Source: Luteibaculum sp964627445
GTDB lineage: Bacteria; Bacteroidota; Bacteroidia; Flavobacteriales_D; Luteibaculaceae
Assembly (NCBI GenBank): GCA_964627445.1
Contig: CAZVJF010000007.1
Span: forward strand, 124,001 to 188,000
Direction: 5' to 3'
DNA length: 64,000 nucleotides
Shown piece after piece: positions 17,655-26,189 of the stretch. Both the position numbers and the translations under genes were made by a program. The notes below the pieces were generated by a model. That model was given only the letters and a program-made list of their open reading frames with translations, searched no databases and had not been told where the DNA came from. The stretch's first letter is position 1; the number at the start of each line of letters is the position of its first letter.

Positions 17655-17892
17655 CTTTTAGCTTTTCATGACTGACCCTTAATCTTTCGCCAACCTGAAT
17701 ACATCTCGACTCTACTGACGCATAGGTCAGCATCCTAAGACGCTCGATGGCCAGCGTTGCTAATAGCTCTCAGCTACGAGCTTTGCCCTGTTGCAATGAG
17801 ATCCTTCGATTCCTCAGGATGACCGTGAGCTTTGCTTTTAGCTTTTAGCTTGGCGCTTTTAGCTTCTCAACTTTTCAGCTTTTCAATAAAAA
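17655..17892. repeat. 238-bp direct repeat, copy 2
   Basis: Appears identical to 15470-15707, 2185 bp away and in the same orientation. The sequence diverges only at the A-run at its right end (five A's here, six there). Confidence 0.88.
17702..17749 (+). repeat. 48-bp core repeat, copy 2
   Basis: Same sequence and orientation as the copy at 15517-15564. Confidence 0.85.
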
Positions 17893-18097
17893 TTCTTCCC
17901 CCTTAGTCCCTACTTCGACAAGCTCTGCACATCGCCTCCAAGAGGGGGAAACGCTTTGCGTCTTGGCGGCTTGGCGTAATTAAAACCATTTCACCCATTG
18001 AAAATACCGCTTTGCAAACGTAGGATGGCAGCACGCCTTGCTTTCGGCTTTCAGCGTGGTGCTTTTAGCTTCTCAACTTTTCCATTACTTTCGCCCC

Positions 18098-18258
18098 AGT
18101 TTTGGTTTTTTCTGTAGTGGAAAAATGAAAAGGGAATGCCGCGAAAATCGGCAACAGTTCCCGCTGCTGTGAGCTTCATACAGCGCAACGTCTCACGCCA
18201 CTGGTAGTATTATATCGGGAAGGTAAGTTGCAGGAAGCGAGTCAGAAGACCTGCCAAA
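18098..18258 (+). ncRNA. Cobalamin riboswitch
   Basis: The conserved blocks occur in order: GGGAA (18132), CCGCTGCTGTGA (18161), GCCACTGG (18197), CGGGAAGG (18216) and the B12 box AGTCAGAAGACCTGCC (18240-18255). A promoter-like TACTTTCG lies at 18086-18093. Downstream, TCGTTTT (18274-18280) pairs with AAAACGA (18288-18294) without a T tract, so control of translation seems more likely than termination. It should lower expression of the DUF4465 gene when cobalamin is plentiful. Confidence 0.93.
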
Positions 18259-18375
18259 ACCAGCATTACAAGTTCGTTTTCGGGATAAAAACGAGGTTGA
18301 TGGAATCTGGAGTACCCAAATTGTATTCGCCATTTTCGTAGTGCGTGTTGGAGTGCAATGTTTAAATCCACACAT

Positions 18376-19320
18376 ATGAAAAAAGGACTACTGACGGTAG
18401 TTGCATGTAGCATCATGGCCTTTACCCAGGCACAAACCATTTCCAACTTTGAGAATTTGCTTACGAGTAGCGGTAATACCTTAAACGGTAGTGAAGCCCA
18501 ATTGGGAACCGCCTACACCAGCGGAAATGCAATCTTCCAAAATTATTATGACACCGCATTTGGGGGTTATTGGCGCGATGGTTTTGCTATAAGCAGCGTG
18601 GTAGACAGCACCACAGGCGACTTTACCAACCTGTACGGAGTAATTACAGGAACTGGGTTTGAGCAATCTACCACCTGGGCGGTTGGACAAAACGGAGCTG
18701 TGGTCAACCTGATGTCGGGCGCTCGCAACGAAGCCGTTTCTGGTGTTTATGTAACCAACACCACGTATGCGCACGATGTGATACGCGATGGCAGTCAGTT
18801 CTCCAAACCTTTTGGTGGCGACACTGGTGACGATCCCGACTTTTTTGCGTTAAGCGCTAAAGGCTATGTCAACGGAAGCCTTACCACCGACAGCGCCTTG
18901 GTGTATTTGGCCGATTATCGCTTTGAGGACAACAGCTTAGACTACATTGAAAACCAGTGGGTTTGGCTGGATTTAAGCAGCCTAGGAGCCGTGGACAGTT
19001 TGGTGTTTAACTTACATACTACCGATGTGGGCGAATTTGGTCCCAACACACCATTTTTCTTTGCTTTAGATAATTTCACTATGGCTTCTGACCCTGTAGG
19101 CATTTTTACCTACAACAAAGTGCAGCTTTCAGTTTTCCCAAATCCAACCACAGAGGTGATTCATGTATCGGAAGGTGCTATAGACGCAATTTTCAATAGC
19201 AACGGGCAAATGGTAAAACGCTTAGCTCCGCGTACCCAAGCTGCTTTTGTAGGCGACTTACCTCCGGGCGTATACTTTGTGGCGCAAGGCCAGCAACGCA
19301 TCCGCTTTGTAAAGAGGTAA
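18376..19320 (+). CDS. DUF4465 (BtuH-like) cobalamin-associated protein with T9SS signal
   Basis: A 314-residue protein with a signal peptide (ending FTQAQ), a DUF4465 domain over about residues 20-235 and a type A T9SS sorting domain at the end (VFPNPTTEVIHV...GVYFVAQ...RIRFVKR). Domain signatures include FQNYYDTAFGGYWRDGF, GVYVTNTTYA, FGGDTGDDPDFF and YLADYRFEDN. As I recall, DUF4465 lipoproteins of gut Bacteroides (BtuH) bind cobalamin at the cell surface. The riboswitch upstream fits that role. Here export would use T9SS in place of a lipid anchor. The usual TonB-dependent receptor is not adjacent. The start is ATG 18376; ATG 18358 would spoil the signal peptide. Confidence 0.88.
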   Translation: MKKGLLTVVACSIMAFTQAQTISNFENLLTSSGNTLNGSEAQLGTAYTSGNAIFQNYYDTAFGGYWRDGFAISSVVDSTTGDFTNLYGVITGTGFEQSTTWAVGQNGAVVNLMSGARNEAVSGVYVTNTTYAHDVIRDGSQFSKPFGGDTGDDPDFFALSAKGYVNGSLTTDSALVYLADYRFEDNSLDYIENQWVWLDLSSLGAVDSLVFNLHTTDVGEFGPNTPFFFALDNFTMASDPVGIFTYNKVQLSVFPNPTTEVIHVSEGAIDAIFNSNGQMVKRLAPRTQAAFVGDLPPGVYFVAQGQQRIRFVKR

Positions 19321-19342
19321 TTTTTAAAAAGGTATCAAATAC

Positions 19343-19372
19343 AAAACCCCCGCTGTAGCAGCGGGGGTTTTT
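19343..19372. terminator. Strong terminator
   Basis: CCCCCGCTG (19347-19355) pairs perfectly with CAGCGGGGG (19359-19367) around TAG, with A's before and TTTTT after. It separates the convergent DUF4465 and LamG genes and can serve both. Confidence 0.92.
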
Positions 19373-19428
19373 GTTTGATATAATGCACAAGGAGGAAAAT
19401 TATTTTCCAGCCGTCACAAGAACAAAGT

Positions 19429-20679
19429 CTATTCTAAGATGAGTTTTCTGATATGTACCAATTGACCTTCATTATCAAATAAGCGCACATAATAAAGGCC
19501 TGTCACAGCAAATTCCTCAATATTAACCTGGAAATCACTCGACTCTATTTCCTTAGAGAATATAACCACTCCATTGGTGTTCATGATTTCTATGCTATAA
19601 TCTGAAATAGCCTCGTAATTGATACCCGTATTTACGATGATGAAATCCTTTGCTGGGTTTGGAAATATTTTCAGGCTATTTACCATTTCACCATTAATAC
19701 CTGTAGTGGGTAAGTCGACATCAATAATCAAGGTATCTGTAACAGCTATGCTGTCGTACACAGTAATTGTGTCGTAAACAATTTCCGTGCATACCTTGGG
19801 GTTAAATTCGTATTTGGCATAGCGGTTCACTACACTATCACACCCTCCAACGGCCTTCAAGCTATCGGTTGCCATGAATTGAAACTGTGGACTTACCCCC
19901 TCAAAAGATTCATTCACCACCTGGAATATCGTTGTATCAGTTACTGTAGTATCGGTGCATATACCGTTATTATACAATACAACAACCTCGGACGAATCTA
20001 TAGCACGGCTGTATATTACGATGTCATCCACTGCTCCTGGTGTGTATAGGTTTTGATTACCAAACTTCCCGATGTAAATATCTTGTCCGTATGCGTCCAA
20101 GTCTCCAGTAACTGCAGTGCTTTCCAATAATTTATCGTTCACATACATATTCATGGTTTTACCGTCAAAGGTGGTCGTTAGCATATACCAGGTATCACTT
20201 TCAAAATCAACCGTGTCGGCTACCAGAATTCTTCTCTGACTATTCACAGATAAGTTAGATGCGAAACGAAGACCTCCACTGTCATAATTTTCTCCAGTAA
20301 CTCCAACATGATACTGGTAAAATGGGGAGCTATGTGAAGTGTACGCTTTTTGAAGTATTGGGTTGTTGCCCACCCCCGCAAATGCAACCGGCTTATACCA
20401 TACACTTATGGTAATGTTCGTGGGGTTTAAAATAGAATCATCTGGAATGCGGATAAAATCATTAAAACCATCAAAATCAAAAGCACCATCGATGTTTCCA
20501 AACCTGTCGGTAGTAGGTGTGGCCCCGTTTATGACACCATTATTCCCAAAACCAGACTGATCTACCGCACTTCCTTCCAAAGGCCAGTATCCGATTAATT
20601 GATTCTGTGGTACTTGAGAAAAACTAGTCACTGCACACGTTAATACTGATAAAAGGGCAACAAAACGTTTGAGCCTCAT
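19429..20679 (-). CDS. LamG-domain protein with T9SS type A signal
   Basis: A 416-residue secreted protein. After the signal peptide (ending TSFSQ) comes a concanavalin-like LamG domain (about 27-235: YWPLEGSAVDQSG, FDFDGFNDFIRIPDDS, ISVWYKP, DDIVIYSRAIDSSEVVVLYN). A linker with many Thr, Asp and Val residues follows, then a type A T9SS domain (LKIFPNPAKDFIIVNTG...GLYYVRLFDNEG...KLILE). LamG domains usually bind carbohydrate or protein ligands, so an outer-surface adhesin or accessory role is likely. The ligand is unknown. Confidence 0.9.
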   Translation of the reverse strand: MRLKRFVALLSVLTCAVTSFSQVPQNQLIGYWPLEGSAVDQSGFGNNGVINGATPTTDRFGNIDGAFDFDGFNDFIRIPDDSILNPTNITISVWYKPVAFAGVGNNPILQKAYTSHSSPFYQYHVGVTGENYDSGGLRFASNLSVNSQRRILVADTVDFESDTWYMLTTTFDGKTMNMYVNDKLLESTAVTGDLDAYGQDIYIGKFGNQNLYTPGAVDDIVIYSRAIDSSEVVVLYNNGICTDTTVTDTTIFQVVNESFEGVSPQFQFMATDSLKAVGGCDSVVNRYAKYEFNPKVCTEIVYDTITVYDSIAVTDTLIIDVDLPTTGINGEMVNSLKIFPNPAKDFIIVNTGINYEAISDYSIEIMNTNGVVIFSKEIESSDFQVNIEEFAVTGLYYVRLFDNEGQLVHIRKLILE

Positions 20680-20907
20680 TCTAAAAAAATTTTATCTGCA
20701 ATTTACTATTATTTCCATTACAGGCTAATATCGGTAAATTTAGGGCGATTAACGATGTAAATTAAAATAATAACAAGCTTAATATTTTTAAAGCGCGACT
20801 CAGGAATGGTTTGAGTTACACATACCAGCTATCCCAGAACTTTAAATAACCCTCAGTTATACTACAGTTTCAAAGTATTTCTATTTTTAGTGCTTCAACC
20901 CTACCCT

Positions 20908-22950
20908 ATGCGATATTCTATCCTACCCTTTCTTGCATTTTTTGTACTTGCATTTTGCGCTACATCGTATTCCGCAAAACCAGATACTGTTCAGCTAGAA
21001 ACAAAAATCAAAAAGGCTACTGTGTTCTTTAGTGGAGCCCAGGTAACTCGAGAAGGCAGCATATCCTTATCCGCAGGAAAGCATTTAATTCGGCTGAGAA
21101 ACATTACACCCGATCTCGATCCTACCAGTGTGAATGTGAAAACGATGGAGGGTGCCACCATACTCTCGGTAAAAACACAAGAACAGGTCATCCCCTCAGG
21201 AAAAACGGCTACGGAGAAACAGATAGAGAAGGAAATAGAAGACCAAAAGCACGAGCTTTCTAAATTGATGAACACCTTGGAAGTGTACAAAACTGAAGAA
21301 GCACTTTTACGAGAAAACAGCGATCTAGGGGGAGTGAATTCTGGTACTTCTGTGACCGCCATAAAAGAAGCAGCTAGCTACTATCGCTCTCGATTAACGG
21401 AAATTCGTACGCAGCTGCTAGAAACAAAAAGAGCTTTTAGGGAAGGTGAAGAAAAGCTGAAGGAAATATTTGTGAAGTTAAACAAGCACCTCGTGGCAAA
21501 AAATAAACCCTATGCCGAGATCCTGCTTGCAGTAGACTGTAAAACCACTAAACGCTTTATGATTGGTTTTTCCTATTACGTATCCAGTGCGGGCTGGGAG
21601 CCCAATTACGATTTTAGGGTAGCGAGCACCGACAACCCTCTGGAGATTGTTTACAAAGCCGATGTGCACCAAAGCACCCGAGAAGACTGGACAGACGTAC
21701 GACTCACCCTGTCTACAGGTAACCCTGAGCAATCGGGCGATTTACCCGAATTAAACAGTTGGTATATTGATGTTCCCGGTTCTCGATCATCCACCAACCG
21801 TATGGTGCGCCAGAAAGGATTAAACGGAAAAGGACGTATTGCCGGACAAGTAAGCGATGTAGAAACGGGAGAACCACTGCCCTTTGTTAACTTGGAGGTG
21901 TATAGCGGTGATGAACGCATCAAAGGGGCCAATTCAGATTTTGATGGCAAGTACATTATCAATGGCATTCCCGCGGGCTTTTACGATTTAAAAGCATCCT
22001 TTGTAGGATACACGCCCAAGCAAATTGGCTCCGTAAAAGTTCGCAACGATGTCATCACCTTTCAGGATATAGAACTATCTGCCGGAGTAGAATTGGATGT
22101 GGTTGAAATTGTCCAATACAAAAAGCCCCTAATAAGAAAAGATGGCGGCTCTTCAGGCGGCAGTATCAACATTAACAGCATGCCAACCCGTAGTGGCAAT
22201 AAAATCGCAAGAAACACGTCTGGTGTTTCCATCCGTGGCGCCAGATCGGACGGTGACTTGGTTTACATTGATGGAGTCCGTACCAAAAAGAAACCCTTAC
22301 TTATCCAGGAAAATCTCGTAGAAAATGAGCTTTCTGAGGCCGTTGCGAACTTGGAGTACGCCATCAAAACCCCGTATTCCATTCCATCGAACGGAAGTAA
22401 TTACAATATCAGCATAAAGGAACAGCAGGTTGCCGTAGACTACATCTACCAACTGATCCCCAAGCTGGATAATGATGCTTTTTTAACCGCACAACTCCCA
22501 GATTGGAGCCCCTTAAAACTCCTCTCGGGAGAAAGCAACATCTATTACCAAGGCACTTACATTGGAAGCACCTACCTGGATACCGATGTCAGCAAAGACA
22601 CCTTGGTTATTTCGCTAGGGCGCGACCAAAACATTACCGTAAACCGAAAAACAAACAAAGAGCTGCTCGAAAAGAAGTTTTTTGGGAGCAATACCAAAGA
22701 AACCCTTGCTTGGATCATAGAAGTGAAGAACTTGCGTAGTGCTGCAGCCCATGTTCAGGTATTTGACCAGTACCCGTTGGCCAGACGAGAATCCATTGAG
22801 ATTGAACTTTTAGATAATACCGCTACTCGCACCGATCCTGAAACTGGAGAAATTTTCTGGGATCTACAAATAGAACCCAGCGAGAAAAAGAAGCTTCAAT
22901 ACAGCTACACGGTGAAGTACCCAAATAGCGTGAGGCTGTACATAGATTAA
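20908..22950 (+). CDS. MuiA/DUF4139 family protein with carboxypeptidase-regulatory and plug-like insert
   Basis: A 680-residue protein with a signal peptide (MRYSILPFLAFFVLAFCATSYS). The N-terminal part (about 25-190) is DUF4140-like with a coiled coil. DUF4139 strands follow, and the family C-terminus (YQGTYIGSTYLDTD...VNRKTNKELLEKKFFG...YTVKYPNSVRLYID) is clear. Between them (about 310-460) sits a CarboxypepD_reg-like domain (GRIAGQVSDVETGEPLPFVNL, GKYIINGIPAGFYDLKASFVGY) and a stretch like a TonB plug (VSIRGARSDGDLVYIDGVR). I recall related inserts in flavobacterial homologues. Function is unproven; a cell-envelope role is likely. The start is ATG 20908, not the GTG at 20890, since the signal peptide begins there. 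Confidence 0.88.
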   Translation: MRYSILPFLAFFVLAFCATSYSAKPDTVQLETKIKKATVFFSGAQVTREGSISLSAGKHLIRLRNITPDLDPTSVNVKTMEGATILSVKTQEQVIPSGKTATEKQIEKEIEDQKHELSKLMNTLEVYKTEEALLRENSDLGGVNSGTSVTAIKEAASYYRSRLTEIRTQLLETKRAFREGEEKLKEIFVKLNKHLVAKNKPYAEILLAVDCKTTKRFMIGFSYYVSSAGWEPNYDFRVASTDNPLEIVYKADVHQSTREDWTDVRLTLSTGNPEQSGDLPELNSWYIDVPGSRSSTNRMVRQKGLNGKGRIAGQVSDVETGEPLPFVNLEVYSGDERIKGANSDFDGKYIINGIPAGFYDLKASFVGYTPKQIGSVKVRNDVITFQDIELSAGVELDVVEIVQYKKPLIRKDGGSSGGSININSMPTRSGNKIARNTSGVSIRGARSDGDLVYIDGVRTKKKPLLIQENLVENELSEAVANLEYAIKTPYSIPSNGSNYNISIKEQQVAVDYIYQLIPKLDNDAFLTAQLPDWSPLKLLSGESNIYYQGTYIGSTYLDTDVSKDTLVISLGRDQNITVNRKTNKELLEKKFFGSNTKETLAWIIEVKNLRSAAAHVQVFDQYPLARRESIEIELLDNTATRTDPETGEIFWDLQIEPSEKKKLQYSYTVKYPNSVRLYID

Positions 22951-23003
22951 CCATTAGGCAACCTTGGTTAGGTAGTAGGCGCGAAGGTTTATTTGGGCAC
23001 AAA

Positions 23004-23030
23004 AAAACCCTGCATTCGTAGCAGGGTTTT
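23004..23030. terminator. Bidirectional terminator
   Basis: AAAACCCTGC (23004-23013) pairs with GCAGGGTTTT (23021-23030) around a 7-base loop. It serves the MuiA-type gene from the left and the tRNA-Ser transcript from the right. Confidence 0.88.
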
Positions 23031-23033
23031 CTT

Positions 23034-23122
<89 letters not shown>

Positions 23123-23129
23123 GGGTATC

Positions 23130-23229
23130 NNNNNNNNNNNNNNNNNNNNNNNNNNNNNNNNNNNNNNNNNNNNNNNNNNNNNNNNNNNNNNNNNNNNNNN
23201 NNNNNNNNNNNNNNNNNNNNNNNNNNNNN
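23130..23229. other. Assembly gap (100 N)
   Basis: Exactly 100 Ns. It interrupts the precursor region of tRNA-Ser inside a tandem array, so its true length and the number of repeat units are unknown. Confidence 0.98.
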
Positions 23230-23345
23230 TTTTTTTCGGTTTGGTTTCAGCCTCCCGATAACTATCGGGACACCCACCTCTCCGGGTATCTTTTTTTCGG
23301 TTTGGTTTCAGCCTCCCGATAACTATCGGGACACCCACCTCTCCG
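23230..23345 (-). repeat. 61-bp tandem units made from the 5' part of tRNA-Ser
   Basis: Two copies are visible: 23230-23290 and 23291 to about 23345. Read on the minus strand, each starts GGAGAGGTGGGTG like the mature tRNA, carries TCCCGATAGTTATCGGGA (a perfect 8-bp hairpin) where the tRNA has AGT, continues GGCTGAAACCA, then leaves the tRNA sequence and ends in seven A's. The flank GATACCC before the unit is the same as before the real tRNA. More copies may lie in the gap. Confidence 0.9.
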
Positions 23346-23403
23346 TATCCTTAGCAACGAATTGAAACGCCATTTTGCGCAACCCTCCGTGCCTTTGGGG
23401 GCG

Positions 23404-23433
23404 CAAATATATAATTTTTTCATGTCCAACAAA
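23404..23433 (-). promoter_or_regulatory. Strong promoter for the tRNA-Ser transcript
   Basis: On the minus strand TTTG (23433-23430), 18 bases and TATATTTG (23411-23404) fit the Bacteroidota consensus perfectly. Transcription would start near 23397, cross the tandem units and then reach the tRNA. Confidence 0.75.
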
Positions 23434-23521
23434 CACCCTTTTTCCCTTCTTATTTATCCCATACGGTCTCCAATAACCTGTTTATCCAGTAAGAATAAAA
23501 CCTCCCACTGCATAATTGCTG

Positions 23522-23547
23522 GAAAACGCTGTGTGTACAGCGTTTTC
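23522..23547. repeat. Perfect 10-bp inverted repeat
   Basis: GAAAACGCTG (23522-23531) and CAGCGTTTTC (23538-23547) around TGTGTA. No T tract follows on either strand, so it is not a clear terminator. It lies between the divergent tRNA and thiolase promoters. Confidence 0.5.
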
Positions 23548-23614
23548 GCTAGGGTTAACCTTTAATAACCTTGGATTTCTTCAGCGCGCAGGGCAAATTA
23601 TGCCCCATGCGCAA

Positions 23615-23643
23615 TTTGGGTTTATGGGTTATTGCTAAATTCG
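23615..23643 (+). promoter_or_regulatory. Probable thiolase promoter
   Basis: TTTG (23615-23618), 17 bases and TAAATTCG (23636-23643, one change from TAnnTTTG). It lies inside a possible TTG-started extension at 23632, so the ATG at 23668 is the better start. Confidence 0.55.
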
Positions 23644-23667
23644 TCCACCACAACGAAAACCGATTTC

Positions 23668-24846
23668 ATGAAAGAAGTATTTATAGTATCTGCAGTTAGA
23701 ACCCCTATGGGGAGCTTTTTGGGCTCTTTAGCCAATGTTCCTGCAACACAGCTTGGAGCTATCGCCATTAAAGGAGCGCTAGAAAAAGCAGGTGTAGACG
23801 CCAAAGAAGTCAATGAGGTGTTTATGGGCAACGTACTGCAAGCCAATGCAGGACAAGCACCTGCACGCCAAGCAGCCAAAGGCGCTGGCATAGGCAATAA
23901 CGTACCTTGTACCACCGTAAACAAAGTGTGTGCTTCGGGAATGAAGTCTTTAATGTTGGGTGCGCAAACCATTTTAGCTGGCGACAACGATGTAGTGGTT
24001 GTGGGTGGAATGGAAAACATGAGCAGCGTCCCCTATTACATGCCTACCGCACGTACTGGTACCAAATTGGGCGACCAAAAAATTATTGACGGCTTGGTAA
24101 AAGACGGCCTTACCGATGTTTACAACCAGTACCACATGGGTAACGCTGCGGAGCTGTGTGCTACAGAGCACAACATTTCTCGCGAGGAGCAAGACAACTT
24201 TGCTATAGAGTCGTACAACCGTTCTGCTGCAGCATGGAAAGAAGGGAAATTTCAGGAAGAGATAGTGCCTGTTCCCGTGCCACAACGCAAGGGCGATCCC
24301 GTTATGTTTAGCGAAGACGAGGAATACAAAAACGTAAAAATGGAGAAAATTCCTGCGTTGCGTCCCGTATTCCAGAAAGACGGCTCGGTAACCGCAGCTA
24401 ATGCATCCACCCTTAATGATGGTGCCTCTGCCCTGGTAATTGTAAGCAAGGAAAAAATGGAGGCTCTAGGCCTAAAGCCGCTTGCTAAATTGGTAGGATA
24501 TGCCGATGCTGCTCAAGAGCCCGAGCGTTTTACTACTGCTCCAGCTAAAGCTTTACCTATTGCCATTGAAAAGGCAGGATTAAAAGCCGATGATATTGCC
24601 TACTACGAGCTTAACGAGGCTTTCTCTGTGGTTGGAGTAGCCAACTGCAAGTTACTCAACCTTCCATCGGACAAAGTAAACGTAAACGGTGGTGCTGTAT
24701 CGCTAGGTCACCCACTTGGAAGCTCGGGTTCGCGTATAGTAGTAACCTTAATTAATGTACTCAATCAAAACAACGCCAAGTACGGTGCTGCTGGTATTTG
24801 CAACGGTGGTGGTGGCGCTTCTGCTGTTGTTATTGAGCGTGTTTAA
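23668..24846 (+). CDS. Acetyl-CoA C-acyltransferase (thiolase)
   Basis: A 392-residue thiolase, normal length for the family. The acylated Cys is Cys88 in NKVCASGMKS. NEAFSVVG, GGAVSLGHPLGSSGSR and the second active-site Cys in CNGGGGAS near the C-terminus are all present. It joins two acetyl-CoA into acetoacetyl-CoA or runs the reverse cleavage. The sequence is closest to short-chain acetyl-CoA acetyltransferases. It stands alone between its promoter and a strong terminator. Confidence 0.93.
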   Translation: MKEVFIVSAVRTPMGSFLGSLANVPATQLGAIAIKGALEKAGVDAKEVNEVFMGNVLQANAGQAPARQAAKGAGIGNNVPCTTVNKVCASGMKSLMLGAQTILAGDNDVVVVGGMENMSSVPYYMPTARTGTKLGDQKIIDGLVKDGLTDVYNQYHMGNAAELCATEHNISREEQDNFAIESYNRSAAAWKEGKFQEEIVPVPVPQRKGDPVMFSEDEEYKNVKMEKIPALRPVFQKDGSVTAANASTLNDGASALVIVSKEKMEALGLKPLAKLVGYADAAQEPERFTTAPAKALPIAIEKAGLKADDIAYYELNEAFSVVGVANCKLLNLPSDKVNVNGGAVSLGHPLGSSGSRIVVTLINVLNQNNAKYGAAGICNGGGGASAVVIERV

Positions 24847-24866
24847 GAATACCTAACCTAAAATTC

Positions 24867-24906
24867 AACCCGGAAATCGTTTACCACTGCGGTTTCCGGG
24901 TTTTTT
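24867..24906 (+). terminator. Strong terminator after thiolase
   Basis: AACCCGGAAA (24867-24876) pairs with TTTCCGGGTT (24893-24902), followed by TTTT. The next gene starts only 4 bases later. Confidence 0.9.
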
Positions 24907-24910
24907 ATGC

Positions 24911-25654
24911 ATGGAAGCTTTAGTTACGTTACGTGTTATACCCGGTCGTGCTGAGCCGAAAGAATCGGCCGAAATGACCACACAATTTTTATTTGGCGAA
25001 AGGCTGGAAATTTTAGACCGCCAAGCCGAATGGTCCAAGGTGCGCAGCCACCAAGACGAGTACATAGCTTGGGTAAATAACCTCCAAATAGCGGTACTTT
25101 CGGAAAAGGAAGTGAAGCTTTGGGATGAAAGCCCGCAGCACATAAATTTTCAATCCAGCCTCATACTGCAATCCAGCTTTGGAGATTATAATCTTGGCTA
25201 TGGCGCGTGCTTGCCTCTTGCTGACCACATTAGCATTGGCAAGATAAAATATGCTCCAGGTACGGCCCATCCACCCAAACCCGATTTCCTGCCCTTTCTG
25301 TACTCTTGGCAAAACACCCCCTATCTATGGGGCGGAAAAACCACTGTTGGCGTAGACTGCTCGGGCTTTACGCAAATAGCCATGTTGTGGCACGGTGTGC
25401 AATTACCCCGCGATGCCTGGATGCAAGCGAAAATAGGTACCCAAGTACCTACGGTAGAAAAAGCCCAGTTGGGCGATTTGGCCTTCTTCGAGAAAAAGGG
25501 TCGCGTTACCCATGTAGGCATTGTATTGCCCGAAAATAAAATCATTCATGCTTCTGGATTCGTTCGAATTGATACCTTGCTACCCGAAGGCATTTGGAAT
25601 GAAGATACCCAGACAATCACTCACCAACTCTGTGGCATACAAAGCGTGGTTTAG
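24911..25654 (+). CDS. NlpC/P60 (C40) peptidase with SH3-like N-terminus
   Basis: A 247-residue protein. Two bacterial SH3-like segments occupy about residues 1-115. The C-terminal NlpC/P60 domain holds the triad: Cys150 in VDCSGF, His201 in THVGIV and His213 in IIHASG. Such enzymes cut the D-Glu-diamino acid bond in cell-wall peptides. No signal peptide is visible, so it may act on recycled muropeptides in the cytoplasm. Its last 56 bases overlap the next gene. Confidence 0.92.
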   Translation: MEALVTLRVIPGRAEPKESAEMTTQFLFGERLEILDRQAEWSKVRSHQDEYIAWVNNLQIAVLSEKEVKLWDESPQHINFQSSLILQSSFGDYNLGYGACLPLADHISIGKIKYAPGTAHPPKPDFLPFLYSWQNTPYLWGGKTTVGVDCSGFTQIAMLWHGVQLPRDAWMQAKIGTQVPTVEKAQLGDLAFFEKKGRVTHVGIVLPENKIIHASGFVRIDTLLPEGIWNEDTQTITHQLCGIQSVV

Positions 25655-26189
25655 GCTACTTGTAGCAGCCTTTTTAGTGGCTGGATTCATGGAATGCAGA
25701 CCGTACCGCAAAAACAATCCCAGAGGTAAGTATTTCCACGGCTACATTGTATTCTCTGCTACGGATAGCATCGAGGGTAAAATAAAGGTGCGTCCCTCCT
25801 ATGAGAAAAAAGTGGTGATAAAACCCGAGGGAGCTTCTGGTAAAAAATCGTTTCCTGTTGAAGATATTGAACGCATGCGCATCAACCTGATTCGCTACGG
25901 TAAGATTTCTGTTGACGGTAAACCGCGTTTGCTTGAAAAGGTGGCCTATGGCGTACACAACCTCTACGCGTACAACCAAATGGTAAAAGACCAAATAAAG
26001 ACCTTTTACTATTTCGAAATAGAACCCGGTGATGTGGTTACACTTACTCGTGACAATTACCTATCGGTTTTGGAGGACTACCTAATTGGCGTACCCGAAA
26101 TCGAGAATCGTTTCTACAATGAAGATGTGCGCTTTGATGAGGTTATTGAAGTGGTGCGTTTATACAACCGGAAAATGTTAAAAAACTGA
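25599..26189 (+). CDS. Hypothetical membrane-anchored protein
   Basis: A 196-residue protein with one N-terminal hydrophobic segment (AWFRLLVAAFLVAGFMEC) followed by a basic stretch. The rest is charged and probably outside the membrane. The Cys after the segment does not make a proper lipobox. The ATG at 25599 gives a 56-bp overlap with the NlpC/P60 gene; a later start near 25690 would remove the overlap and the anchor. Function unknown. Confidence 0.65.
   Translation: MKIPRQSLTNSVAYKAWFRLLVAAFLVAGFMECRPYRKNNPRGKYFHGYIVFSATDSIEGKIKVRPSYEKKVVIKPEGASGKKSFPVEDIERMRINLIRYGKISVDGKPRLLEKVAYGVHNLYAYNQMVKDQIKTFYYFEIEPGDVVTLTRDNYLSVLEDYLIGVPEIENRFYNEDVRFDEVIEVVRLYNRKMLKN

Larger units (their letters stand above)
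17341..18080. repeat. Intergenic repeat cluster B
   Basis: No gene is visible. It holds the second 238-bp copy and two further near-copies of the CTACTTCGAC...CTTTGCGTCTTGGCGGCTTGG module (about 17491-17645 and 17885-18035), the third being in cluster A. AGCTTTTAGC-type low-complexity sequence fills the rest. The cobalamin riboswitch begins directly after it. Confidence 0.85.

Noticed and set aside
15470..17892. Composite transposon
   Set aside because: No transposase or IS-type ends; the flanking copies are short non-coding repeats.
15120..18080. CRISPR array
   Set aside because: Repeats are irregular in length and spacing, with no uniform spacers and no cas genes.
23230..23345. Tandem units as further tRNA genes
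   Set aside because: Only the 5' part of the tRNA is copied; anticodon, variable and T arms are missing.
23668..24846. Start of thiolase at TTG 23632
   Set aside because: The extension contains the likely -7 box and is not thiolase-like; ATG 23668 fits the family.
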